NCBI GenBank assembly: GCA_023389045.1
Contig: JAEWEZ010000052.1
Span: 1-11,859, forward strand
Direction: 5' to 3'
Source of the DNA: Actinomycetes bacterium
Lineage (GTDB): Bacteria > Actinomycetota > Actinomycetes > Actinomycetales > Dermabacteraceae
Length of the DNA stretch: 11,859 nucleotides
Shown here one piece after another: positions 5,232 through 11,859 of this stretch (position 1 is its first letter; each line of letters opens with the position of its first letter). The translations under genes and the position numbers were made by a program. Below the pieces are notes generated by a model that made no database searches, was not told where the DNA came from, and worked only from the letters and a program-made list of their open reading frames with translations.

Positions 5232-7427
5232 ATGGCCCGTAGCCGAAACGCCGCACCGGGCACGACCCCGTCTGGCTCCCTGCCCCTGAGCGAATTTCTG
5301 GAGTCGAAGCATTCGCGGGCCATGGCCTCCTTCGCCGTCCGTGACCTCGCCACGATGATCCGTTTCCGGCCCCGCCGCTATCTCACCCCGGTGCCGCTGC
5401 GTTCCCTGCGGGATGTCCGCGAGGGCGATGAGATGAGCGCGATCGTCACCGTGGAATCGGTTCGCGACCGACGGATGCGACGCCAGGCCGGCTCCATTCT
5501 GGAAGCGGTGGTCAGCGATGGCCGCGACACTCTCACCTTGACTTTCTTCCTCCCGCGCCAGCACATGGTGGACTGGCATTGCAGTCGTCTCACTCCCGGA
5601 ACCACGATTCATGTGCGGGGCGTGGCCGGTTATCACCGCGGTGTCCCGCAGCTCACCCACCCGGAATACGACGAGGTCGATGACACCCCCGAGGCTCGCG
5701 AGCGCGCCCAGCGGCCCCTGCCGGTCTACCCGCTGAAGAAGAAAATCAAGCAATCCACGATGCGGGAAGCGACCGAAAAGGGTCTCGAATACCTGCACAC
5801 CTTGCAGAGCCCGATTCCCGAGGCGGTGATCGCCGCGCGGGGGCTTCTCCCGCCAGCGGAAGCTGCGCGCGCCCTGCATTACCCGCGGGAGATTCAGGAT
5901 GCGCACGCAGGCCAGAGGCATTTCGCCTACGAGGAAGCACTGGTGCTGCAAACGATTTTTGCGCAGCGGCGCGCTCAGGATGCCGCTACCCCTGCGCCTG
6001 CGTTGACGGCCGAGGGTCCGCTGCAGGGAGCCTTGGCTGCGCAGCTTCCCTTCCCACTCACCGACGGGCAGCAGGGGGTCATCTCTCAGATCCATGAGCT
6101 GGTGGCCCGCGATCATCCGACGAGTGTTCTCCTGCAGGGCGACGTCGGCTCAGGAAAAACCGTGGTGGCCTTGATGGCGATGCTGCGTGCCGTGGATAGC
6201 GGGCATCAGGCCGCTCTGCTCGCGCCGACGGAAGTTCTCGCCGAGCAGCATCACCGCACGATCACCACGCTGCTGGGGGATCTCGCGGCGGCCGGCCAAC
6301 TTCACGCGCACCCGGACGCCACGCGGGTGCGCCTGCTCACCGGATCCCAGCGCACCTCCGCCCGTCGGGAAACCATGCTGGATGCGACGAGCGGTGAGGC
6401 CGGCATCATCATCGGCACGCATGCGTTGCTCACGGAATCCGTGGAGTTTGCCTCGCTCGGTCTGGTGGTCATCGACGAACAGCATCGTTTCGGGGTGGAT
6501 CACCGTCGGCGTCTGCGGGCGAAAGGCCCGGGAGGCATGAGTCCCCACGTGGTTGTCATGACGGCCACCCCGATTCCGCGCACCGCAGCGCTCACCGCCG
6601 TGGGCGACCTGGACGTGCTCACCCTGCGGGAACGGCCGGGGATGCGCGCCGGGGTGCAGAGTTTCGTGGTGCTGGAAAGCAATATGCCGTGGATGCAGCG
6701 GATGTGGGAACGCGCGGCAGAAGAGATCGCTGCCGGCCGCCAAGTTTTCGTCGTCTGCCCCCATATCGAAGAGACCGTGACGGACCCACCTCCCGGGGAG
6801 GATCCTTCCCCGCCACCCCGGGGCGTGATGGAAACTGCGGAGCGTCTTTCGCGAGTGCCGCAGCTGGCGGGCGCGCGCATTGGCATCCTCCACGGCCGCC
6901 TCGGCGCAGAGGAAAAGCAACAGGTGATGGCGCAGATGAATGCGGGTGACCTGGATATTTTGGTGGCGACGACGGTGATCGAGGTGGGTGTGGATATCCC
7001 CAATGCCTCGGTGATGATGATTTTGGATGCGGAGTGTTTCGGCGTCTCCCAGCTGCACCAGTTGCGTGGCCGCGTGGGCCGCGGTGAACACCCCGGGATT
7101 GCGTTCCTGGTGAGCCGACTGGATGCCGAGCATGAGGCTGCTGAACGTCTCCGCCAGATCGCGGGTGCCGCCGATGGTTTCGCCCTGGCCGAACTTGACC
7201 TGCAACGTCGCGGCGCGGGCGACCTGGTGGGCACGGAACAGTCGGGTCTTGCCAGTGCCCTGGCCTTCCTCGACGTGCTGACCCACCGCGATCTCATCGA
7301 GATGGCCCGGGAGGACGCCCGCGCGATCATCGCCGAGGACCCTGCCCTGACAGACCATCGCGTGCTGGCGAGTTTTGTGGAGCAGAGGCTGCGGGCCGCC
7401 GAGGCCGAAGACGTGGAGAGGAGCTAA
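5232..7427 (+). CDS. recG: ATP-dependent DNA helicase RecG
   Basis: RecG remodels stalled replication forks and branched junctions, moving on double-stranded DNA with ATP. The 731 residues match normal actinobacterial length. An N-terminal wedge/OB-type region (about 1-230) is followed by the superfamily 2 helicase core: Walker A GDVGSGKT (303-310, Lys309), APTEVLAEQH, Walker B DEQH (415-418), TATPIPRT (444-451), and later VATTVIEVGVDIPNAS and QLRGRVGRG (610-618, motif VI). These are RecG hallmarks that also distinguish it from Mfd and PriA. The RGAGDLVGTEQSG segment near the C-terminus is the characteristic TRG-type region. The start is ATG 5232 with GAGGAA 7 nt upstream. A Pro-rich stretch (TDPPPGEDPSPPPR) lies in a loop of the second helicase domain. 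rsmD follows after 3 nt, so the two are cotranscribed. Confidence 0.97.
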   Translation: MARSRNAAPGTTPSGSLPLSEFLESKHSRAMASFAVRDLATMIRFRPRRYLTPVPLRSLRDVREGDEMSAIVTVESVRDRRMRRQAGSILEAVVSDGRDTLTLTFFLPRQHMVDWHCSRLTPGTTIHVRGVAGYHRGVPQLTHPEYDEVDDTPEARERAQRPLPVYPLKKKIKQSTMREATEKGLEYLHTLQSPIPEAVIAARGLLPPAEAARALHYPREIQDAHAGQRHFAYEEALVLQTIFAQRRAQDAATPAPALTAEGPLQGALAAQLPFPLTDGQQGVISQIHELVARDHPTSVLLQGDVGSGKTVVALMAMLRAVDSGHQAALLAPTEVLAEQHHRTITTLLGDLAAAGQLHAHPDATRVRLLTGSQRTSARRETMLDATSGEAGIIIGTHALLTESVEFASLGLVVIDEQHRFGVDHRRRLRAKGPGGMSPHVVVMTATPIPRTAALTAVGDLDVLTLRERPGMRAGVQSFVVLESNMPWMQRMWERAAEEIAAGRQVFVVCPHIEETVTDPPPGEDPSPPPRGVMETAERLSRVPQLAGARIGILHGRLGAEEKQQVMAQMNAGDLDILVATTVIEVGVDIPNASVMMILDAECFGVSQLHQLRGRVGRGEHPGIAFLVSRLDAEHEAAERLRQIAGAADGFALAELDLQRRGAGDLVGTEQSGLASALAFLDVLTHRDLIEMAREDARAIIAEDPALTDHRVLASFVEQRLRAAEAEDVERS

Positions 7428-7430
7428 CCG

Positions 7431-8117
7431 ATGCCGCGCATCATCGCTGGGACCCTCGGCGGGCGCCCCCTCACGGGAACCGTCGGGAAAGGCACCCGCC
7501 CCACTTCGGATCGTGTTCGCGAAGCCGTGTTCTCCCGACTCGACGGGTGGGATGCGATCACCGGCGCCCGAGTGCTCGACCTGTTCGCGGGAACGGGGGC
7601 GCTTGCCGTGGAAGCGCTTTCCCGGGGCGCCGCGAGTGCGCTGCTCGTGGAGGCGCATGCCGCAAGTGCCCGACAGCTGCAGCGTTCCGTGAAAGACCTT
7701 GGCCTGTCCGCGCAGATCGAGGTGCGAGTGGGGAAAGCCGAACAGGTTGCTACGTCCGTCTCTGCTGCAGTGCTGCCTGCCGCCGCGCCCTCTGCCGCCG
7801 CGCCCTCTGCCGCCCCGTCCGATACCACTGCGCCTGCTGCCGCCGCGCCCGCCGGGGGAGCCTTCGACCTGGTCTTTATCGACCCGCCCTATGAGTACCC
7901 GACCGACGCGGTCGAAGCTCTGCTCGCGACGCTCCTACCGGCCCTCTCTGCCGATGCCGTCGTGGTCGTGGAGCGCTCCTCGCGGAGCCGACCGATCTCC
8001 TGGCCCGAGGGATATGCCGACGATGGCACCAAGAGCTACGGGGAAACCGTGGTGCAGTACGGCGGGCCAGCGAGTGCGGCATCGTCGGACATCACGACAG
8101 ACAGCACCACCGACTGA
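7431..8117 (+). CDS. rsmD: 16S rRNA (guanine(966)-N(2))-methyltransferase RsmD
   Basis: RsmD uses S-adenosylmethionine to methylate N2 of G966 in 16S rRNA near the P site. Visible features are the family N-terminus (M)PRIIAGTLGGRPL with RPTSDRVREAVFSRL (residues 23-37), SAM-binding motif I VLDLFAGTGALAVEALSRGA (48-67), and the catalytic DPPY (151-154) after FDLVFI. At 228 residues it is longer than the usual roughly 185-190. Most of the excess is an Ala/Pro/Ser-rich insertion at about 108-143, placed just before the DPPY strand and partly made of a DNA tandem repeat. A short Ser/Thr/Asp tail adds the rest. The start ATG 7431 has AGGAG 7 nt upstream, overlapping the recG end. The core looks intact, so activity is expected. 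Confidence 0.95.
   Translation: MPRIIAGTLGGRPLTGTVGKGTRPTSDRVREAVFSRLDGWDAITGARVLDLFAGTGALAVEALSRGAASALLVEAHAASARQLQRSVKDLGLSAQIEVRVGKAEQVATSVSAAVLPAAAPSAAAPSAAPSDTTAPAAAAPAGGAFDLVFIDPPYEYPTDAVEALLATLLPALSADAVVVVERSSRSRPISWPEGYADDGTKSYGETVVQYGGPASAASSDITTDSTTD
7778..7815 (+). repeat. 15-bp tandem repeat inside rsmD
   Basis: TGCCGCCGCGCCCTC occurs at 7778-7792 and 7793-7807, with a partial third copy to 7815. It codes for Ala-Ala-Pro-Ser-Ala type repeats. The 15-bp period keeps frame, so copy number can change without a frameshift. Confidence 0.8.
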
Positions 8118-8153
8118 CCTGACACGCCCCAAGCCCACCCCGCGGCCCCGCAG

Positions 8154-8195
8154 CCGTCGGGCCCCACCCGTCGGAGCCCACCCGTCGGCCCCGCA
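8154..8195 (+). repeat. 14-bp tandem repeat between rsmD and coaD
   Basis: CCGTCGG recurs at 8154, 8168 and 8182, exactly 14 bp apart, each followed by a C-rich heptamer (GCCCCAC, AGCCCAC, CCCCGCA). It lies 36 nt after the rsmD stop. The role is unknown; slippage or a binding site are both possible. Confidence 0.65.
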
Positions 8196-8241
8196 CTGTG
8201 ATGAGCACCGAAGGCCCGCGACCCCGGCCAGGCCCCGCCGC

Positions 8242-8247
8242 TACAGT
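8242..8247 (+). promoter_or_regulatory. -10 element of coaD, placed for a leaderless mRNA
   Basis: TACAGT (8242-8247) ends 7 nt before the A of the coaD ATG (8254), so transcription would start at or next to the start codon. No good SD precedes the ATG, which supports a leaderless transcript. A -35 match is poor (GCGACC near 8218). Confidence 0.5.
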
Positions 8248-8253
8248 GAGCCC

Positions 8254-8742
8254 ATGAGCACCGTCGTCCTGCCCGGATCCTTCGACCCCTTCACCCTGGG
8301 GCATCTGGATCTCGCACGACGTGCAGCCGCGATCGCTGACCACGTCATCATCGCCATCTCGCATAACCCCTCGAAGAAGGGTTCCCTGGATCCCGAGACG
8401 CGTCGCGCCGTGATCGAGGAAACCCTGCAGGCCGAGCATCTCAGCCCGCAGGTTTCCACCGCGATGCTCCCGAGCGGTCTGCTCGTGGACTTCTGCCGTG
8501 AGCATGGCGCCACCGCCGTGGTGCGCGGGCTACGCGGGCAGGCCGACCTGGCCTATGAAGAGCCGATGGCGCGGATGAACCGGCACCTGACCGGCCTGGA
8601 CACCGTGTTCCTGCTCTCGAGCCCCGAGCATGCGCATATCTCCTCCAGCCTCGTGCGGGAGGTGCACGCCCTGGGCGGGCAGGTTGCCGACATGCTGCCG
8701 GTCGCCGCCCAGCGAGCCCTCGACGCCACCCGCCGCCCCTGA
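8254..8742 (+). CDS. coaD: Pantetheine-phosphate adenylyltransferase (CoA biosynthesis)
   Basis: CoaD transfers AMP from ATP to 4'-phosphopantetheine, the fourth step of CoA synthesis, in the cytosol. The 162 residues are of normal family length. The nucleotidyltransferase signature GSFDPFTLGH (residues 8-17) holds the TxGH motif with His17. NPSKK follows at 38-42, VVRGLRG at 89-95 (substrate-binding Arg), and ISSSLVRE at 129-136, the ATP-binding ISSTxVR-type motif. The frame is open far upstream into rsmD, but ATG 8254 gives the standard N-terminus (MSTVVLPGSFDP). A gap of 136 nt to rsmD with a -10 directly before the start suggests independent expression. yceD follows after 71 nt. Confidence 0.97.
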   Translation: MSTVVLPGSFDPFTLGHLDLARRAAAIADHVIIAISHNPSKKGSLDPETRRAVIEETLQAEHLSPQVSTAMLPSGLLVDFCREHGATAVVRGLRGQADLAYEEPMARMNRHLTGLDTVFLLSSPEHAHISSSLVREVHALGGQVADMLPVAAQRALDATRRP

Positions 8743-8813
8743 CAACATCCGCCGCCCCCTCACAACAACCGGCGCCTCTGACGACACGCCTCACGCCCCA
8801 CCGAAGGACCCCC

Positions 8814-9446
8814 ATGCACGCCTCACCCCGACACCGCGACGCAGAGCGTCACGACCTCACCTTTGATGCCGTCGATCTGATCGGACGCACCGGCGCCCAC
8901 CGGCATGTGGAACGCACCGTGCCGGCACCCGAGTCCGACTCCGAGGTGCTCGCCATGCAGGTTCCCGCCGGTGAACCGATCCATGTGGAAGCAGAACTCG
9001 AATCCGTGGTCGAGGGCATTTACGTGCACGGCACCGCCACCGCGCGCTTGCAGGGGGAGTGCTCGCGCTGCCTCGACCCGGTGGAGCAGGACATCACCGT
9101 GCGGATCGACGAAATGTTCATGTACCCGCATAAGGTTGATCCGGCCGATGAGGAAGACATCGCGACCCTTGAGGGTGACGAGGTGGACCTCGCCCCGCTC
9201 GTGCACGATGCCCTGGCTCTCCAGGCCGATGACCGGCCCCTGTGCCGTGAGGACTGCCCGGGTCTGTGCGGCCAGTGCGGGCAGCGGATGGAAGACGATC
9301 CCGAGCATGATCACGTGATCATCGACGACCGGTGGGCGGCCTTGGCGGGCATGTTCGGAAGCGACGCCGGGACCGACGCGAACGACACATCCCAGCCTGA
9401 AACCCAGCCAGAATCCCAGCACGACCAGAGGGAAGAGGACCGCTGA
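8814..9446 (+). CDS. yceD: YceD family protein (DUF177), 23S rRNA accumulation protein homologue
   Basis: This 210-residue protein is from the family linked in E. coli and plants to accumulation of 23S rRNA precursor; the biochemical role is not settled. The diagnostic GECSRCLDPV (residues 81-90, Cys83 and Cys86) is present. The central acidic region is followed by CREDCPGLCGQCG with Cys144, 148, 152 and 155, which may bind zinc. The C-terminal tail from about 183 is rich in Gln, Asp, Glu and Pro and probably disordered. The start is ATG 8814 with GAAGGA 5 nt upstream. The stop overlaps the rnc start by one base (TGATG), so translation is probably coupled. The usual partner rpmF does not lie between them. 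Confidence 0.92.
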   Translation: MHASPRHRDAERHDLTFDAVDLIGRTGAHRHVERTVPAPESDSEVLAMQVPAGEPIHVEAELESVVEGIYVHGTATARLQGECSRCLDPVEQDITVRIDEMFMYPHKVDPADEEDIATLEGDEVDLAPLVHDALALQADDRPLCREDCPGLCGQCGQRMEDDPEHDHVIIDDRWAALAGMFGSDAGTDANDTSQPETQPESQHDQREEDR

Positions 9447-10198
9447 TGGCACGAGGACGACGCAGCACCCAGGCCGCGGACCCGCAGGCGCTGATCCGTG
9501 CGCTGCCGCTGGATGGCGGGCAGGGCGCAGACCTCGCAGAGAGCGGTCTTCTGGACCTGGCCCTCACCCACCGCTCCTACTCCTATGAGCACGACGGCAT
9601 TCCCCACAACGAGCGTCTGGAGTTCCTGGGCGATGCCGTGTTGCAGCTGGCCGTGACCGAGGAGCTGTATTCCACGCACCCCACGCTGGCTGAGGGCGAT
9701 CTGGCGCGCCGCCGTGCCGCTACCGTGAATATGCGGGCCCTCGCGATCATTGCCCGGCGCCTGGACCTCGGCGCCTACGTGAAGCTTGGCCGTGGAGAAG
9801 ACCTCTCCGGTGGACGCCAGAAAGCGTCGATCCTCGCCGACACCACCGAAGCAGTGATCGGCGCCGTGCACCTGGCATGCGGGCAGTCGGTCTCGCGCCG
9901 GTTTGTGCTGGAACTGCTGCGCCCGCTGCTGAACTCCGATGAGATTTTGGAAGCCGGCTACGACTTCAAATCCCGTCTGCAGGAGATTGCGGCAGAAACC
10001 GGCAGCGCCCCCGTCTACCGCGTGGAAGGCTCCGGACCTGAACACGAGCGCGTGTTCACCGCGACCGTCACCGTGCCCGGCGTCGTGACTGCGAGCGGTG
10101 AAGGCCACTCGAAGAAGGATGCGGAAGCCGCCGCCGCGCAGCATGCCGTGCGGGCCGTGCTCTCCGAGCGCGGCGAACCCATCTTCCCCGCCGGCTGA
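9446..10198 (+). CDS. rnc: Ribonuclease III
   Basis: RNase III cuts double-stranded RNA as a homodimer with Mg2+, mainly in rRNA precursor processing and mRNA turnover. In 250 residues it shows the signature NERLEFLGDAV (55-65), with Glu56, Glu59 and Asp63 matching the E. coli E38/E41/D45 positions. EGDLARRRA has Glu83. ADTTEAVIGAV (131-141) carries the metal ligands Asp132 and Glu135. The C-terminal dsRNA-binding domain (about 172-240) starts at DFKSRLQE and ends with GEGHSKKDAEAAAAQHA, with the basic SKKDAE motif that contacts RNA. The start ATG 9446 overlaps the yceD stop. The mutM start follows 10 nt after the stop, with its SD overlapping the rnc end, so the genes form one translationally linked unit. 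Confidence 0.97.
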   Translation: MARGRRSTQAADPQALIRALPLDGGQGADLAESGLLDLALTHRSYSYEHDGIPHNERLEFLGDAVLQLAVTEELYSTHPTLAEGDLARRRAATVNMRALAIIARRLDLGAYVKLGRGEDLSGGRQKASILADTTEAVIGAVHLACGQSVSRRFVLELLRPLLNSDEILEAGYDFKSRLQEIAAETGSAPVYRVEGSGPEHERVFTATVTVPGVVTASGEGHSKKDAEAAAAQHAVRAVLSERGEPIFPAG

Positions 10199-10208
10199 GG
10201 GTCCGCCG

Positions 10209-11171
10209 GTGCCTGAACTTCCCGAAGTCGAGGTGGTTCGACGCGGCCTCGAACCACATGTGCTCGGCCGCAGGATCGTGCAGATCGACGTGCTCGAACC
10301 ACGCTCCCTACGCCGCCAGCGTGGCGGCGCCGAGCATCTGCGTGCCGTCCTGCTCGGCCAGCGGTTTCACGCTCTGGCGCGGCGCGGAAAGTTCCTGTGG
10401 GCGCGCCTGGAAGGGGCCGACGGGGCAGAGACCGGGGAAGCACTGCTCGTGCACCTGGGGATGAGCGGGCAGCTACGCGTGCGCAAGCCGCATGAGGCCG
10501 TGACCGCCGCTGACGCCGCCTCCGAAGGCCCTGCCTCGGATCCGCTGCGGCATTGCCGGCTCAGCCTGCACCTGGATGACGGAACCCGCGTGGACTTTGT
10601 GGATCAACGCATTTTCGGCGGCCTGTGGACCAGCGACCTCGCCCCCACCTCGGACGGCCACCTCGCCGGGCTCGGAAGCCCCGACCATCTCCTCCCCGTG
10701 GATCTAGCCGGGATCGCCCGCGATGTGCTCGATCCGGCGGTGGACCTGCCGGCGGTGGCCCGTCGGATCCGGGAGCGACGAAGCGCGGTCAAAACCCTGC
10801 TGCTCAGCCAGGACGTGATTAGCGGGATCGGAAACATTTACGCCGATGAAGCCCTCTGGGCGGCCCGCACCCGCTACGACACCCCTGGTGAAGCGCTCAG
10901 CCAGCGTCGTGCCCACCAGATCCTCACCGAGGCTGCAGCGGTTATGCGCAGGGCGCTCGCCGTGGGCGGAACCAGCTTCGATGCGCTCTACGTCAACGTG
11001 GATGGCCGATCCGGATATTTCGCCCGTTCTTTGAACGCGTATGGGAAAGACGGCGAACCATGCTCTCGGTGCGGTAAGTTGATGCGCCGTACCGTTCATC
11101 AGGGGCGCTCCTCGCATTTCTGCCCCCGGTGTCAGCGTCGACGACCCGCCGCGAGCCACACGTCGCGGTGA
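10209..11171 (+). CDS. mutM: Formamidopyrimidine-DNA glycosylase (Fpg)
   Basis: MutM removes 8-oxoguanine and formamidopyrimidines and cleaves the abasic site. The start is GTG 10209, giving the N-terminus PELPEVEVVRRGL after fMet removal. Pro2 is the Schiff-base nucleophile and Glu3 the proton donor, so this start is required by mechanism. GAGGG lies 7 nt upstream. Lys61 (RRGK) corresponds to the conserved catalytic-loop Lys. HLGMSGQLR (82-90), GNIYADEALW (208-217) and NAYGKDGEPCSRCG (276-289) are family motifs. The zinc finger has Cys285, 288, 305 and 308, with Arg300 before SSHFC. At 320 residues it is longer than the usual 270-290. Much of the excess is an Ala-rich insertion around 94-113 and loops near 68-78 and 143-160. 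Confidence 0.96.
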   Translation: MPELPEVEVVRRGLEPHVLGRRIVQIDVLEPRSLRRQRGGAEHLRAVLLGQRFHALARRGKFLWARLEGADGAETGEALLVHLGMSGQLRVRKPHEAVTAADAASEGPASDPLRHCRLSLHLDDGTRVDFVDQRIFGGLWTSDLAPTSDGHLAGLGSPDHLLPVDLAGIARDVLDPAVDLPAVARRIRERRSAVKTLLLSQDVISGIGNIYADEALWAARTRYDTPGEALSQRRAHQILTEAAAVMRRALAVGGTSFDALYVNVDGRSGYFARSLNAYGKDGEPCSRCGKLMRRTVHQGRSSHFCPRCQRRRPAASHTSR

Positions 11172-11190
11172 GAGACAGGAGAGCAGCCAC

Positions 11191-11814
11191 GTGACAGTGA
11201 GCGACGGCCCCACCCCGATCCGCGTCATGCTGGTGGACGACCATGAGGTGGTTCGCCGCGGGATCGTGACCGCGATCGACGCCTCCGCCCGCCTGCAGGT
11301 GTCCGGTGAGGCTTCCAGCGTGGTGGAGGCGAACCGCCGTCTGCCCGCGATCCGTCCCGATGTGCTGGTGGTGGATCTGCAGCTGCCCGACGGCACCGGC
11401 ATCGACGTGATGAAGCATGCGCGTTCCCTGCGCGAGGACCAGAAGATGATGGTCCTGACGAGCTTCGACGACGATGCGGCGATCCGTGAATCGCGTGCGG
11501 TGGGTGCCTCCGGCCTGGTGCTGAAGTCGGCCCGCTCCCGCGAAATCATTGAAGCGATCATCGCCGTCTACGAGGGCAATGCGGTCTGGCCCACCGATCA
11601 CGGTGAGGAAGGCCCGGAGCTGTCCGAATCGGATCAGCGCATCGTGGAGCTGATCGGCGACGGCCACTCCAACCGTGAGATCGCGGAGCGTCTCGGTATT
11701 GCCGAAAAGACCGTGAAGAACCGCGTGACCGTGATCCTGCAGACCCTCGGCATGCAGCGCCGTACCCAGGTCGCGGCGATGGTGGCGGCACGCCGCCGCG
11801 CCTCCTGGAAGTGA
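11191..11814 (+). CDS. Two-component response regulator, NarL/FixJ class (DevR-like)
   Basis: This 207-residue DNA-binding regulator has an N-terminal receiver domain (about 10-127): acidic pocket DD at 16-17, phospho-acceptor Asp62 in VVDLQLPDGTG, Thr90 and Lys112. The LuxR-type helix-turn-helix (about 144-200) contains SESDQRIVELIGDG, SNREIAERLGIAEKTVKNRV and LGMQRRTQVA. The AEKTVKN...LGMxRRTQ pattern is typical of DevR/DosR-type regulators. Its signal and targets cannot be told from sequence. The start is GTG 11191 with AGGAGAG 7 nt upstream. It is 19 nt downstream of mutM, so probably cotranscribed with the rnc-mutM group. No sensor kinase lies within the window; one could lie beyond the right edge. 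Confidence 0.92.
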   Translation: MTVSDGPTPIRVMLVDDHEVVRRGIVTAIDASARLQVSGEASSVVEANRRLPAIRPDVLVVDLQLPDGTGIDVMKHARSLREDQKMMVLTSFDDDAAIRESRAVGASGLVLKSARSREIIEAIIAVYEGNAVWPTDHGEEGPELSESDQRIVELIGDGHSNREIAERLGIAEKTVKNRVTVILQTLGMQRRTQVAAMVAARRRASWK

Positions 11815-11859
11815 TCGTCCTTCAGCCTCACGCCCTCACGCAGGGCTAAGCCGATACAC
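11815..11859. other. Window end downstream of the response regulator
   Basis: Only 45 bases remain. I see no terminator hairpin or start of another gene. Confidence 0.4.

Noticed and set aside
4628..5242. A 204-codon open frame on the + strand between rpmB and recG
   Set aside because: The product is low-complexity, with a His/Pro/Thr-rich end and no convincing SD or domain. It overlaps the well-supported recG start.
5067..6116. A 349-codon open frame on the - strand
   Set aside because: Antisense to the recG N-terminus and running through the C/A-rich leader. Its low-complexity Gly/Trp/Arg tail is an artefact of that composition.
6150..7658. A 502-codon open frame on the - strand
   Set aside because: It lies antisense to recG and rsmD and arises from G+C-rich codon bias. 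It has no recognisable motif, while the + strand shows full RecG motifs.
7699..8253. A long N-terminal extension of coaD
   Set aside because: The frame is merely open through rsmD; the Arg/Pro-rich translation is a shadow, and CoaD begins normally at ATG 8254.
8823..9452. A 209-codon open frame on the - strand
   Set aside because: Exactly antisense to yceD, whose cysteine motifs and SD are clear.
10098..10208. An upstream ATG start for mutM inside rnc
   Set aside because: Fpg needs Pro2 and Glu3 at the mature N-terminus, which only GTG 10209 provides.

Overview
The window reads as a high-G+C actinobacterial chromosome. The right two thirds carries the actinobacterial housekeeping order rpmB / recG-rsmD-coaD-yceD(DUF177)-rnc-mutM, with Zn-ribbon L28, SD-led genes, GTG starts and weak-T-tract hairpins. 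A Micrococcales-type organism (perhaps Dermabacteraceae) is plausible, but that is a guess from gene content and protein style and has not been tested.

Left part (1-4176), accessory. It starts with the 3' end of a gene for a PKD-like, probably surface-associated protein, closed by a long perfect inverted repeat. Three paralogous lipoprotein genes of DUF6318-like type follow in tandem on the + strand (917-1538, 2310-2930, 3121-3741). Each has its own copy of one upstream cassette: a perfect DnaA-box 9-mer TTATCCACA, then a promoter-like TGGCG(C/G)-N17-TAGCGT, then an SD, at nearly fixed distances. Copy 1 has a one-base insertion just after its ATG and is probably a pseudogene. Copies 2 and 3 are intact 206-residue proteins. 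The paralogues are almost identical up to about residue 100 and then diverge abruptly. Intergenic DNA here is long and lower in G+C.

Centre (4177-5231). rpmB lies alone on the - strand with its own promoter, a leader of about 136 nt and a strong terminator. Between rpmB and recG lie about 800 bases without a convincing gene. They hold an array of GCGGGAA repeats in 11-bp phase and a very C/A-rich, T-poor recG leader.

Right part (5232-11859). recG (replication-fork helicase) and rsmD (16S rRNA m2G966 methyltransferase) are 3 nt apart. coaD (CoA synthesis) follows after 136 nt with a promoter placed for a leaderless transcript. Next come yceD (DUF177), rnc (RNase III), mutM (formamidopyrimidine-DNA glycosylase) and a NarL/DevR-type response regulator, all close together or overlapping. 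They combine RNA processing and ribosome biogenesis with DNA repair. rpmF (L32), which usually sits between yceD and rnc, is missing from that position.

The least ordinary content is the lipoprotein array with its repeated DnaA-box/promoter cassette, the phased GCGGGAA array and the C/A-rich recG leader. I see no CRISPR array, transposase, tRNA or rRNA.
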